Origin: Nothopassalora personata
Lineage: Eukaryota; Ascomycota; Dothideomycetes; Mycosphaerellales; Mycosphaerellaceae
DNA length: 64,000 nucleotides
Reading direction: 5' to 3'
Assembly (NCBI GenBank): GCA_033816765.1
Contig: CM066288.1
Span: 1,054,001 to 1,118,000, forward strand
Shown: positions 33,287 to 45,104 of the stretch, one piece after another
Layout of the letters: each line of letters begins with the position of its first letter
Position numbering within the stretch: position 1 is the stretch's first letter
Notes under the pieces: generated by a model
What the model saw: the letters and a program-made list of their open reading frames with translations, nothing else
Databases searched by the model: none
What the model was told of the DNA's origin: nothing
Position numbers and translations under genes: made by a program

Positions 33287-34576
33287 TATACATGTGTCTG
33301 CGTGGTGGGTCGGACACCTGCGGCACTCTGTAGTCTGCATGTCGTATGATAGCGTATTTCCTTCCGCTAGCACAGTCGTACTGAGAGTCTGTGCGTGTAC
33401 AGTACCTGCAGTTGATAAAATGACGCTATCAGCAAGGGGATGCGACGAACTGCACCAATTTTTACATCAGCAAAGTATATCCTACATCGCCGACGTTCTC
33501 ATCTCGATCAAGGTGTCCTGGCGGGCTACCTGCACTAGACGGCCTGTGCAGAGCAAAAGTGCGAGATGACAGTGATAGAAGGATCCCATACTCTTCCAGA
33601 TGAAAAGGCGTAAAGCTACCACGCAGTCAGTCTTCGCAAAAGTGGACCCTGGATCTCACGTTGGACAGGGAGCTTGACCAAGCTTGCGAGCTGGACGCAT
33701 CGCCGACCGACAGCTCATGAAATTGACAATACAGTACGCAGGTCTGCTGTATAGGTGTCAAGGCGGCAGTGGCGGCATACATCCTGGGTGATCAGCACTC
33801 ACAGGCGGTGATTCATGGCAGATCGTTGACCGTCAGATGCAAAGAAGTGGCACAAACTGGTTTGCAGGATGTCCCCAAGGGCCGCCGTACCTTGCACAAG
33901 CGTTGCGTGCTCTGCATTGACCGTACCGGCTACTCGGAATGAAACCTGCTGAATGACACAATGAGCAAGGGAGCAGGGCCGGAGGTTGATCGGCGCTGTT
34001 ATCGATGATGACATGTCGGCCATGACTTTGGCAGGACATATACAGTATGTATCATTTTGATTGTGGGTACTTGGTTCGGTCTGGGAAGGAGGTTGCGGCG
34101 GAGATTGCGGATGAGGGGAGGAGAGTGTGAAGGGAGAAGGATGGATGATGATGAAGCGATGAAATGATTGAGGGCCTTGAATCAAAATCGGCGGTGCGTC
34201 AGAGTGATCTGGTGGAAGATGTAGGTCAAGTTTTGATTCGTCGAAGATTGTTGCGTGGATGGAAATAGCGCACGAGACTCCACACTTCGACTTGCTTGAA
34301 TGGCGAACAGCTGTCGTATCGTATGCAGGTCGATCAGCCAGCTATTGCTGCTAAGCTATTGCTGCTATTCTACGACTGCCTGATGACCTGACGAGCTCGC
34401 TCGCTTGCGGTGTGCCTGCGTTGACGGTGCAATGGTGAAAGAAGACTCGGAAGAGTGTGGCGTGCGTTTGGCGTGGCACAAGGGCAATTGGCGAGCAGCG
34501 TCGGACGGGGGTCCATGCTTCTTCCGCGTCTCTAGCGCTGCTGCCACGCCAACCTTCAACATGCCACCGAGGAATG

Positions 34577-34614
34577 GCAAATGCCAAATGCCAAATGCCA
34601 AATGCCAAATGCCA
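34577..34614. repeat. 7-bp tandem repeat, unit caaatgc
   Basis: About five perfect copies of the unit caaatgc in direct order, about 620 bp upstream of the PHD-finger gene ATG. Simple microsatellite. Confidence 0.9.
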
Positions 34615-34833
34615 TGCATCACTGCACCACTGGTGATGACTGCCACTTTGCCCTCAGAACACTCTCGCTCTGCCTCTGCCGCTGCCGTTTGTACTTTGCT
34701 CGGCACACGACCGTGCTGCAGCTGCTCTCGGCCAATGAAGCCTGCCCTTCAGCGAGCCTTTCCCTGTCGAGTGTCTGCAGCCTTGGAATAACTGCATCCC
34801 GTTGCCAGGAGGGAGAGCAGAGAGGAGCGAGGT

Positions 34834-34891
34834 ACCAGTACCAGTCCCAGTCCCAGTCCCAGTCCCAGTCCCAGTACCACTACCAGTACCA
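34834..34891. repeat. 6-bp tandem repeat, unit ccagtc/ccagta
   Basis: About nine copies of ccagtc with some ccagta and ccacta variants, about 340 bp upstream of the PHD-finger gene. Microsatellite, probably in its promoter or 5' leader. Confidence 0.9.
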
Positions 34892-35227
34892 CGCCTCATT
34901 GCTGCCCGTCAGTGCTCTGCTGCCTTGTACTGTACGTGGTCCTGCTCTGCGCCTCCGCTGCCGGGCACCATCTCGCCGAGGCACTGCAATCATACCGCAA
35001 GAATCTGCCTGTCTGATGAAACTCCTCCACCTCGACCCTTCTCCCTCCATCCCACTGCCCTCTTCCATTCGCAGCACGAAACCATCTCCCGCCCCGTCCT
35101 CACCCGTCCTGTACGCTTGACAAAACAGAGCGGGCACCACAATGCAATAAGATTCGGCATAGAGACTTCGCAGTCGCTCGAGGGAGCTCCCGGACCTGCC
35201 AGGGCGGCAGACAGAACGCGCAGTGCC

Positions 35228-37435
35228 ATGGAGTTCGATCATACATACAATGGGTAGGCAACGCGCATATGGGCAAGTCGTGACTGTCCTCGTATTGATA
35301 TTGTGCTCAGTGCCCTCGACTGGAACTTCCCAAGTCCCACAGCGACACCCACTACCGGGAATTTTCCACAGCACGCCTACCAAACACCCCGGACTGCCAC
35401 CTTCCAGTCCCACTTCAACGATGCCTTCAGCACGCCGCAGATGCCCGGCCATGCTACGCCGCAGCAGCCCGACTATGCTGCCATTACGCCTGTCCAAGGG
35501 CGGCAGCAGATGTCGTCAGACGCCGTACGGGACAATTACTATGCCAATATGCAGGCCAATGGGACAATGCTGCACCAGCCAGCAATGCCATACCATACAC
35601 AGCCTGGTGCCCAACCAGCAATGATAAGTCCTGTGTACGGATACTCCAATGGTGCGCCAGCACAGCACAGAGCAGCCATGTCCTTCGACACATCTCAGAT
35701 GCAGACTCCTCCACCGACTCGAGGGACATCCGTCAAGAAGCCTACGCCGTCCCAAATTGTTGCCTTTGGTACACCGTCGACCATAGCATCCAGAAGATTT
35801 GCCAGCCCGCAGCAGGTTCCTGCCACAGCTCAAGCACTTCAAGGTCAACAACAGGTCCCTATGCAGTTCCCTCAGCTGCAATTCTCACCTCAGTTGTTCC
35901 AACTCGGTAACCTCGGACCACAGTCCGCGCCTGTCTATCCTCAGACACAGATCGTTTGGGACCAGTCGCCGAATCCTGCCAAGTATTCGCAGCAGCCTCC
36001 CAGGCTAGCCGACCCTTTCGCACCGACACCGTCAGGGTCTATGGGCTGGCCGGCCCAGCCAATGCAGACCAGTACTGCTCAAGCGGTGTCCTTCAACACT
36101 CCGGCTATGACCAGCTTTCCGGTACAGCCGCCAATGGAGCGACCAGCCTCCGCAGCGCCAGTTGCAAATACACAGCAAATACCTTCGTTTCCTGCCATGA
36201 ATACAGCCAGTGTAGATCCCTCATTGGTCTACAGCTCTCCGATGCGACCAGTGCAAGCGACAAACACTAAGTCTAGCAGGCCACGAAGCACTGCGCCAAG
36301 ATCAGAGACAAAGCGCAAAGACAGCGGAAATGCCGAACATAAGCGCACTGAGACCGCGTCTTCACTGGACACCGTCTCCACGACATCCACTGCGTCAAAG
36401 GGACTTCGTCGTAGCAATACCACTGGCACGACGAGACCACCGCGCGCACCAAGAGCCAACAGCAGTGACAGCCTAAGTCGCAGCAACAGCACATTGCAAC
36501 CTCCGCGGACGGCATCGCCATTGAAGCGCATTGGCAGATTACCACTCGGCCCGATATCTGAGTCGAAACGCACGACACCTCGCGCATCTGTCATACTCAC
36601 GGTGGACGAGAGCGGTAGGGCGAGAACAGTGACACAAGATGTACCAAGCCTCACTCCGAGCAAGTCAATGCTTGACAAGTATCAAGAGCGATTTCCGGGT
36701 CTGTTCGACAGCGACACGAGCGATGAGGAGGAAGGTGATGAGGATCAGACACCGAGTCGCAGCGCATCCTTCAGCTTCGCTAGGGGTGAAGGGAGAAAAT
36801 CGAAGGCCGCGAAACTGGATCCTCCTGTGGAAAATCTTGAGGGGCTGAGCATACCGCGCTCAAGCTCGTCGGCGTCGATGAAAGTGACGCCTTCAAGAGC
36901 CGCTATCGCCGCTGCTGCCCAGCTACGGCGAGGAGGCAGCATTCGGAGGCAGACTTCCAGCCGGAACAGTCAGCGTCGTGGTGCGAGCTCGGCGGCGCCT
37001 ACGATTGATACTGCTCCCATGAATATACAGCCTGCCGCTGAAGCGCAGAACCCCAGTCGAACAGAAGCGCAGAATCCTAGTCTCAGTCCCGAATGGCCTG
37101 GGACCGCGCTAGACGCACACAACAGAAGACGGAGCGTGCTCTCGATGGAACAACAGCACTCCATTTCTCCTACCCACCAGTTTCCGGATAACCCTTACGC
37201 CCAACACGACTTACGAGAAGCAGCTCAGCCACGTCGATTGCTGATACGTTGCACCTGCGGCGTACCTCACGATCAAGGCATGGCATTGGTGCAGTGTATG
37301 TCCTGCACACAACATGCGCATGTGGCATGCGTCGGCCTGAACCCAGATTCTCTTCCGCCTACTTTTACGTGCTTCTTGTGCACGAAACCAGCTTCCGGAC
37401 TTAAAGTCAAAGTCGGCAGCCGCACACGATCATGA
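35228..37435 (+). CDS. PHD-finger protein with long disordered N-terminus
   Basis: Exon 1 (35228-35253, MEFDHTYNG) and exon 2 (35311-37435) join to 716 codons through a 57-nt intron. Residues up to about 300 are rich in Gln, Pro, Ser and Thr. The middle (about 310-450) is basic and Ser-rich, followed by an acidic patch DSDTSDEEEGDEDQ. Near the end a zinc finger with the PHD pattern is visible: C-x-C (IRCTCG), C-x2-C (VQCMSC), H-x2-C (AHVACVG), C-x2-C (FTCFLC). PHD fingers read histone H3 tails, so a chromatin role is likely. The disordered arm resembles transcriptional co-regulators. I do not recognise a named orthologue. Two microsatellites lie just upstream. Confidence 0.85.
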
Positions 37436-37882
37436 TTCGATGGTTCCAGCTATGAAAAGATACGTCGATCATCTCTCGCGGATCAACTTCCTCCTTCCCA
37501 GCGTTCGAGCGAATTCAAGTTTGGGGTGGTCAAGTGTCGGGATATTCTCCCTTGTCTTACGCCTTCGATGTACGCCGCGACTGACTAGTTTGGGATTGTC
37601 AGACAAAGGCATGGTGAAACGATATGACAAAGATGGAGTTCTCCTAATACAAAGCTCCTTGGCTTTGAGCATAATGCATTGTATTCAGATAATACTACCC
37701 ATATAACTACAGACCGAGCCCGCTGCTTTGTATTGGTTTCTGCGGCACCACGATTCATCCAACTCTTGACGTACACTGACGACTGCTGGCAGAATAAACT
37801 TACTGAAGGTAGTAATAACACACGACGCAGAACGGTCTACAAAGGCTTAAAACAGAAACTAAGCACACACTCATCATCAATC
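37436..37882. other. Intergenic, about 450 bp
   Basis: Between the PHD-finger gene and the next plus-strand gene. The downstream gene's frame is open back to 37679 but lacks convincing coding character there. It likely contains the promoter and 5' leader. Nothing else seen. Confidence 0.4.
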
Positions 37883-39322
37883 ATGTCCGCACGAGACGGA
37901 ATCCACCAAAACATGCGTCATGAAAATGGTGGTCACCACGACTCTCACCGGATCTCCAAGCACACCGTCGACTATAAAGACCTTACCCAAGCAGACTCTG
38001 TCCTGCTTGCCCCTATCGTGGCCCCCATTCCTCCCCCAACCACTTCTGCGGGTGCCTGCTACCACGATGAGATCAAGAAGCGCATCGCCGACCTTCCTGC
38101 TCATCTACAAGCTAAGTACCCTCTCATAACATCCTCTTGCTCGACTCACCGCAAGGCCAACGAAATGCCGCTCCAGAGTATGCTCAATGTCATTCAAGAC
38201 GAGGTTTCTTTCAAAGCCCTTCGGCGCTGGTCAGAGACGGACAGCAACGACTTCGTTGACTCCCTCCCAATCACTTTACTCCAAGACCTCAATGCCATCT
38301 GGCTCAAGCCTGAGCACTTCAGGCAGACATTCGGCAGGGATCCAAGTCCAAACTGCATCTGGTCTTACCTCGACACCAAATGTGTAGTGTGCAAGCTTGG
38401 CCATGTTGCTCAGAGTGGTCCAGCAGTTACCGCGCTTGGTGCTCTTACGATTGCAGGGCTACGCCCGGAGAATTGGAAGAAGAGCAAGCGCATGTTCTTC
38501 TTTGTGGAATGGCTCAGGTCTTGCGTTGAGTTCAGCTACAAGCAAGAGCCCGCCATCTTGACTATGTGGGAGTGTGGCACCAGACTGAGAGCTGCGCGAG
38601 ACGCCAGCAAGTTGGGCAACGCGCATGGTACCCGCAACTATATTGACAACTTCGTCGCACAAGTCAAGAGCTCGACAGATGGCAGCTCCCACCCATCGGC
38701 CGCTCGTCATTCACGTCCATCTTTCGAGCTCCACCCTCCACCAACCTCGAAACCAATGGCAGGACCTTCAAGAATGCCTCCTCAGGCCGACAACTCCCCA
38801 CGCTCAAGACCCGTCCGTCCCGCTCGATCTCTCCGCCAAGAAGACCACATCGAATTCACTAACGCCATAATGCAGCAACCCCCAGACGAATGCGCACAGA
38901 CACCAACCAGCGTCTCCTCCACCGCTCGCCTCATCCGTCCACCGCTACAAGAAGGGTACGCGCCCTTCGCGACGTCCAACCCCTACACTGACAATTCCAG
39001 TCAGCCCACGAAGCCTCCCAGACGCACCAACAGCTCCGTCCGCATGACCCACGTCCAACGCGAGTTCTACGCCGAAGCCAAAACTCTCGCGGAAGACTAC
39101 AAGATTCCCAATCCCTTTGACGACGGGAGAGCACCGCAGGACCTCGGTGGTGCGTCGGCACGGCCGCAGGGTCTGAGTGTTGAAAGGCCGGCGCGCAGAA
39201 TACCCATTCCTTCGTCGATTTATTCACGCCCGCAGACGGCGGTGACGATTGATGAGGATGCTGTTATTGAGATTTATAAGAATGGTGGGCTTGCTGGGCC
39301 GAGTTCGCGGGTGGAGAGGTAG
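37883..39322 (+). CDS. Protein of unknown function, disordered C-terminal half
   Basis: Single exon of 479 codons from ATG 37883 (MSARDGIHQNMRHENGG). The same frame is open back to an ATG at 37679, but the intervening sequence looks like untranslated leader. Residues about 60-240 form a compact, mixed alpha/beta-looking region with conserved-type aromatic and cysteine residues (CIWSYLDTKCVVCKLGHVAQ, FFFVEWLRSCVEFSYKQ). The rest is Pro/Ser/Arg-rich and disordered, with short motifs such as HVQREFYAEAKTLAEDYKIP. No signal peptide or membrane helix. I recognise no family. It may be a lineage-restricted fungal protein. Codon use and frame length support a real gene. Confidence 0.7.
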   Translation: MSARDGIHQNMRHENGGHHDSHRISKHTVDYKDLTQADSVLLAPIVAPIPPPTTSAGACYHDEIKKRIADLPAHLQAKYPLITSSCSTHRKANEMPLQSMLNVIQDEVSFKALRRWSETDSNDFVDSLPITLLQDLNAIWLKPEHFRQTFGRDPSPNCIWSYLDTKCVVCKLGHVAQSGPAVTALGALTIAGLRPENWKKSKRMFFFVEWLRSCVEFSYKQEPAILTMWECGTRLRAARDASKLGNAHGTRNYIDNFVAQVKSSTDGSSHPSAARHSRPSFELHPPPTSKPMAGPSRMPPQADNSPRSRPVRPARSLRQEDHIEFTNAIMQQPPDECAQTPTSVSSTARLIRPPLQEGYAPFATSNPYTDNSSQPTKPPRRTNSSVRMTHVQREFYAEAKTLAEDYKIPNPFDDGRAPQDLGGASARPQGLSVERPARRIPIPSSIYSRPQTAVTIDEDAVIEIYKNGGLAGPSSRVER

Positions 39323-41989
39323 GGGCGTGTGAGTGTTGTGCGTGTGTGTGGAAATTTGGTAAGGACGATAAGAATAAACTTGAAACTACTCCTTCTGCGG
39401 AGCCGGTCCTTCTGTTTCATGTGTGGGCAATGTAATGCGAACGGTGGAATTTCGTCGATCCTTGATGCCGTCGGCGTAATGGTACAGTAAGTACAGTAAT
39501 GCACGTGGAAGTTGAGAGACATGAAGGTACGCGATCGTCTCCGTCGTTGATGGGTTATTCTGGGCAACGGGGACGGGAAATCATTTTGTCGTGGATGATG
39601 ACCGTGCGGTTGCAGAAAAACGCAAGACAGCCAAGGAGCATCCCAGCAACCGCGAAAAGATTGCAGCACTCACGAGCAGCGAGACGAAATACTCCAAGCA
39701 AAATCGACAAAGTGAGAGGCAATCCATGAATTAAACACGGCAGATACATAGACCCGGCAGTTTCCCGATGCCGACAACGATACAAAGCACGTCGGCGATG
39801 ACTGTGACACTTGCCTCCAGCCGCTAGCGATCATGCCGCTGCTCTGATGGCAAAGGATGCACAAAGCGCAAAGCAGAGGAGGGAGGAGTTGAGTTGATAG
39901 CAGCAACACAGATAGACCACAGCGACTTACAGCAACAAGAGTGTGGACAACAAGAATCCAGGAGAGAGACTTTCTTCTCCAGATGCCAGCGACGAAGCCA
40001 ACAAGCTGATGAAAAAAAACAATTGGATTGTGTGGAGTGGGAAGGAATTGAACCTCCATCTCTGAGTTGAATGGTACTGGCTTAAAGAGTTGCCACCTTT
40101 CGCATGTCCAAAGAATGAGACAGCTAGGGCCCCCCAGCGTCCTGCCGTTGGACGACCTCTCCTGTGTATGTTGACGAAAGGAAGGAAGAATCCTTGAGAA
40201 GGGGTCTGCCCTTTTATATCTGCGGGTGGAGCTGTGGGTTGAATTGTGGGTCCGAAGGTGAGGACAAGTGCTTACCAGCTGAGATGCTTACCAGCTGCTT
40301 GGGCCCTGCGAACTAGCTTTGCGGTGTTTGACAGAAGTCTATGATTAGATTCCTGCGCTGTCAAAGATGAGCGCGTGTAGAGGTTGAGCTACACCGAGTC
40401 GATGGCGGCAGGGTGAAATGAGAAGAACCTCGTCATCTTCATCGAACGCAGCTTCCTTCATCAAGCTTCTTAGACTTCCGTCGAGACTATGGGTACTAGT
40501 TTTCCAATGCTCTTTCGACAGGGCCCGTCCCCGATGACTCCTTGGTCTGCGAAGCGGTCACCACCCTCCAACCTCCGGAGAAGAACTCGCCGCAGACTGG
40601 CAATCTTGCTATGTGGCCCGGCATGGGAAGGTCAGGAGGAGGCCTGATCCAGAGACAGGCCATTTCCGTTGTGGTTAGGAGCGCAGGGTGTCCAGAATCC
40701 AAGGGGAACTGATGCCTCGTAGGTCTGTAAAGAGTCCAAATGCTGTCCTCGGAACCATTTAGACATATACTGATTGTCAGCCTCAACGAGCACCCTCGAA
40801 GGCGAACAGCAGATGGGCAAGTCCGTCTCAGCTGATCCAGGTTCCTCTCTCATCTTCTCTTGTAAGTCTCTCTATGACCGAGTTGGAAACATCTCACCGA
40901 CACCGACCAGAGAAGTACAATGATAAAACATCCAAATACGACCAGGACATCTCCGTCGATGGCGAAGTCGTCTCCAGTCTCTCGACAGAGAGTATCAAGG
41001 CCCAAGATTGGGGCACGGCGTTTGAGTGCCAGACAGCAGCATATGGCCAGGTCCCAGCTCACAACTAAGCTTGTGCTTGACAGGGCAGATCCCAACTGCG
41101 CCGATACCAAAGGCACCACCGGCGCAACTGGCGATCTTCTTACAGCTGATGGTGGCAAGACCTTGACGATCGACACCATCTCGCTCAAGTCGCACTGCCT
41201 AGGAATGTTAGTGTTACACCATTAGGAAGATGTACAGTTAGGGTATGAAGTCCTTGCATCTGCGTAAGCCTCTTCAGTCTTGCCACAACTGTGTCACGAG
41301 CAAATACATCAATCATCCGGTGCGATATGAGTGATTGTGACTGTAAAAAGTAAACTCCCACTGCCGTGAACCTACCAATGTGTCCTTGGCAGTGTCATGC
41401 TGGTACACAAACACGCTGCTTGGCATTGAACTTACTCGTGGTTGGAGCTGCTTCAGGTATTGTCGCAGTCGAGCAGTCCACGTGGCTGTATAAGTACAAT
41501 GGATCATCCACGCAGTTGGTATATTCTTCGATAGACTTTCTGCGGCAGAGGGAACACGTCAGGATCTCAGGCATGGGGTTCGAAGCTTGGAGCTTGGAGC
41601 TTGGAGCTTGCATGTACGCCTCTTGCTCACAGCGTTGGCTTCGATCTCCGCGACAGAAATTCCTTGTTGTCTCCTACCATGATGTCCAATCCGTAAGCAT
41701 AGCCACGCCAGGAATAGCCCAGAGTAAGTCAAGAGTGATTCATGGTGCTGAGGCCGCCATAGATTCGTTCCCTCGCGAAAGTCGGTTTCTTTCTTGTGCG
41801 GTCTCGTGCTTCGATACCCAAGTACTTCACGCGCCTGACAAGCCTGCAAGCTGTTGTATTGAGGACTCAAGTTACGTCTTCGCACCCCTCCACTTGCCAA
41901 TTCCTCCTCAGCGCACAAGGCTCTTTAGAGCGTGGCCTCGCTTACTTGGCCCAGCCCGCTGCGGCTCACGCTGACCACCAACATCAAAC
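39323..41989. other. Gene-poor stretch, about 2.7 kb
   Basis: No open frame here shows a recognisable protein. Small frames such as 40874-41068 lack splice or domain support. It contains paired tacagta motifs near 39482-39498, a 7-bp tandem repeat at 41583-41610, and a segment at 40040-40110 that faintly resembles half of a tRNA (see rejected items). The promoter of the small membrane protein gene is at the right end. Confidence 0.45.
41583..41610. repeat. 7-bp tandem repeat, unit agcttgg
   Basis: Four consecutive copies of agcttgg in gene-free DNA. Simple microsatellite. Confidence 0.85.
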
Positions 41990-42289
41990 ATGGCGGAAAA
42001 GGACAACAACAACGAACCTTCGATGCCGTATGAGGCAGTCATCCTGCTTTGTCTCGTCGGCGCTGGTGGGCTGTTCTTATTAATTTGGGCCGTTGGCAGG
42101 CATTTCAGGAACGACTACGACGCAGAAAAGCCCGAAAGCGTTGATCCGGGTGGCTACACACAGGCGCAATATATGCGCATTGTTCGGCTTCGGAACCAGG
42201 AAGATCTGCAGCGCGAGTATTCGCAGTTGGAAGGATGTCGCCCACAACCAAGACCAATGGCCATGTCCAGCGTGTCGTCGTTTTACTGA
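41990..42289 (+). CDS. Small single-helix membrane protein, unknown
   Basis: 99 codons, intronless, ATG in the context CAAACATGG. A short polar N-terminus (MAEKDNNNEPSMPYE) precedes one hydrophobic segment AVILLCLVGAGGLFLLIWAV. A polar tail follows, containing DPGGYTQAQYMRIVRLRNQE, and the frame ends ...MAMSSVSSFY. This layout fits small tail-facing-cytosol membrane proteins that are common and unnamed in filamentous ascomycetes. No signal cleavage site is obvious, so the helix is probably a membrane anchor. Function unknown. Confidence 0.7.
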   Translation: MAEKDNNNEPSMPYEAVILLCLVGAGGLFLLIWAVGRHFRNDYDAEKPESVDPGGYTQAQYMRIVRLRNQEDLQREYSQLEGCRPQPRPMAMSSVSSFY

Positions 42290-43128
42290 TCACAAGCGGA
42301 TCGTGTGATGAAGAAGACGTGGTCGTCCTGCGCTGAAGGTCTAAAAAGACGTCATACACACGCAGCAGGAATTTTACAACAGCTGGGAGGGCTGGTCGTC
42401 GTGCACCAAGTCAGGACCGAGAAGTGAAGTCTGGGAGCAGCCAGTAGCCGACGTTATGAGGCACAGTGTGCTCGTAAGAGTGTTGAGAAGGAGTTACACG
42501 ATAGAGCCGACCGAAGAAGGATGCGCAACAAGGAACCAAGACGGCTGGCGATAAAGCTTGGATAAATTGAACGCCGATCCTGAGCTGCCTGCAATATAGC
42601 ATTCCAGGTATTGCCACTGGTCAAGAATAAGGTTTCCTACAAAGTCAATTCTCTTCAAGATTCACCGGTGAAACATGAGACGCACGATCCGCAATGCCTC
42701 GCAAATGTAAGTGTCCAGCGCTTCTGGAGTCGTACGTCTACCACTCCGCGTTCTGCCAGCAGAATTGCGCGGCTCGGCCGAAGTGGAGAGCAGAAGATCA
42801 AACGACGTCCAGTCCGACATCTCAGGATGCACTTGCGGCAACCGGCAACGGATCTGGCCCATACCTCACCCTTTCGATCGTGTCTGATGCAAAGAAACAT
42901 CTCTATGCCATGTCGGGTTTCTGGTGACTGGACAAAGTGCAAGGGCGATCACAGCGATAGCATTCACGACCACACGCCTATGAGTCCGATTACGAGTAAC
43001 ATGCACTCATATCTGCCAAGATGCGTCACGACTGGACATCTAGTACACGCGGCTACCTCGAACGTCCTCTCACCCTGATGCTGCCCTTGTCGATTCCGGG
43101 TGATTCACAGTGAAGGGCGCGTACGTTT
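42290..43128. other. Intergenic, about 840 bp
   Basis: Between the small membrane protein gene and the sulfotransferase remnant. Several short frames overlap on both strands without recognisable content. Confidence 0.4.
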
Positions 43129-44816
43129 GTGATGCATTCTATCCACAACTCATGGGTTTCAACTATGGCTATACATACTGTCGTGAGTATTGGCGAGCTC
43201 TTTCGTTTGCTCAGCTGTTCCTGCTTCCAAGATGTACTATGTTTGGCCGACAAGACACCATTCTATGCTAACTCGAAATACAATTCTGGTGGTTATGCAA
43301 AGTATGTCACGCAAGACTTTATCTCGGACGCCGAGGTGACTGGCGTACCAATCGTCAACTTCATGATGCCCTTCTCGGACTGCGATGATGGCTCATACCT
43401 CTTCATTGCACCACGAGGTGCCGTAGCCAAGTCGACTCCGATGATACTGGACGTTAACGGCCAAGCGATCTGGGCTTCGACTAAGAACTATGGACAAGTG
43501 TACAATTTGCAAGGGCAAGATTACAAAGGTCAAAAATACTTGACCTTCTGGGGCGGAAACGACCTAGTCGGTGGCCATGGTATCGGCGAGTACTATATGC
43601 TGGACCAACACTACAACGAGCAATTCCGTGTGAAAGCGGCCAATGGTTTTGGCGCAGACCTGCATGCCTTCACCATCACCAAGGACAATACAGCACTGAT
43701 CAGTATCTACCAAGCAATCGCAGTGGACATCTCAAGCAAAGACAAAGCGCGGAGTTCGGGCTGGATATGGGACTCTGTCTTCCAGGAAATCGACATCGAG
43801 GCTGGCGAAGCACTCTTTCAGTGGCGCGCGTCGACTCACTCCCCGCTCAAGGACTCCTACGCCGATATGAACGATGCTGTCGAGACTGATCCCTGGGATG
43901 TGTATCACATAGACAGCGTTGAGAAGGGTGCGCCTGGAAACTACCTCGTGTCAATTCGCTTCTTACGCGTGTTGACTTACATCGACGGCAAGACCGGCGA
44001 CGTGCTCTGGCAGCTGGGCGGCCAAGACAACTCTTTCCATTCGCTGGTCATGGATTGGTCATTGAGAATTTCCTCATGGAGCATTTCGATCATATCTGGG
44101 CAAGCGATCCTGTTCCCGACAATCTGGCGGCTGCAAAGCACTTACTGCGAGAAGCGATCAACGAAGGCGAGGTGGCGCCTGTAGAGGCCGTTGCTGAAGA
44201 CGAGTGGCTACCGAGTAATAGCGTGGACCTCGTGACGGCCTTTAAAGTAATTTAATGGGTAGATACAGATTCATCGATACCGGCCGTCGCGCAACAGCTC
44301 AAGCCGGGAGATGCTTTTGCCGCTCTATACCACAACCCGCTGCCGTTCAGCACGAGCAGTGATCGCGCGCATAGAGCGTGGCAGTCGATCGGGGACAAAT
44401 TTGGCGCGCTCTGGCATGAGAACGGAGAGTTCCTCCCACGAGCCTATGATGGGCTTAACATGTGCTGTCCCGTGTCACACGATCTCTTTGAGCCTGGTGC
44501 GGGGAGGATCAGAGTGAATGCAAAGCTGCTAGGTCAGCATGGGTCGCCGCTGGCGGAAGCTCCGTTCAAGCTCGGAGCAAGTTACGAGTCGAAAGGTCGT
44601 CGCAGTGTGGTCGACCAAGCGCATTTCTGCAGGTCCCGTGTCGATGAAGATGGTTGATTTGCGCAAGTAGAGGCATAGTGGTTCGAGTTATTTGTGATGC
44701 GCTTCCACATGAAGCCCGCCACAGAAGACGTGCGACCTGATCTGGACGGCATAGCGGCCGCAGCAGCTGAGAGAGGTGAATTGAAATTTGTATCTGTGGT
44801 ATGGAGAGTTGATTAG
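43129..44816 (+). pseudogene. Arylsulfotransferase remnant joined to a SAM-methyltransferase remnant
   Basis: From about 43240 to 44046 the sequence encodes the N-terminal propeller part of a fungal arylsulfotransferase (ASST) family protein: DKTPFYANSKYNSGGYAKYV, DGSYLFIAPRGAV, DLVGGHGIGEYYMLDQHY, GADLHAFTITKDNTALIS, WDVYHIDSVEK, DVLWQLGGQDNSF. The family continues well beyond this point, but here it stops. From about 44060, in another frame, a class I methyltransferase appears without its SAM-binding glycine loop: HFDHIWASDP, SVDLVTAFKVI, then a TAA at 44253-44255, then WVDTDSSIPAVAQQLKPGD, NGEFLPRAYDGLN, further stops, and a C-terminus ending at 44816 with ELKFVSVVWRVD. The two halves belong to unrelated families, so a deletion or rearrangement joined two broken genes. 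The 5' start of the ASST part is uncertain; an intron may remove 43187-43230. Confidence 0.8.
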
Positions 44817-45104
44817 AAGTCGTTAGCCGCTAGTGCTCGCACCTGCTTCCGATGATCGGGCCGAAGTGGGGCTCCATTCCTCTCATGCAAGTCACAGATG
44901 CTCCAACTGCGTCAATATTCACGACAGTTTGACAACACCTCATCGCCGGCTAGACCACCACGTCGCGAACACGCTCAGCATATATGCAATGCAGGCTCGA
45001 TACGACCGAGCTTGTCAAATTCACTTGGTCCTAATGCCTCGCTGAGAACGACGACTCCAACTACACCCAGCGCCGATTCGAGCGCTATATCGGAGAGTAC
45101 ATAG
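44817..45104. other. Spacer upstream of Upf2
   Basis: About 290 bp between the chimeric remnant and the Upf2 start codon. Probably the Upf2 promoter and 5' leader. No other feature. Confidence 0.4.

Larger units (their letters stand above)
33287..35227. other. Intergenic, about 1.9 kb, with two microsatellites
   Basis: Long spacer between the MFS gene and the PHD-finger gene. It contains the 7-bp and 6-bp tandem repeats listed separately and two tacagtac motifs near 33399 and 33732. Frames in the repeat area are low complexity. I see no supported gene. Confidence 0.5.

Noticed and set aside
40040..40110. Minus-strand segment resembling the 3' half of a tRNA (T-arm-like ggttcaattcc and ccactcca end)
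   Set aside because: No matching 5' acceptor strand (ggagtgg) lies upstream at tRNA distance, the T-loop deviates from the nuclear B-box consensus, and no normal anticodon arm can be drawn.
40874..41068. 64-codon plus-strand open frame beginning MTELETSHRH
   Set aside because: Short and polar, without an identifiable family or exon partners. Could be chance.
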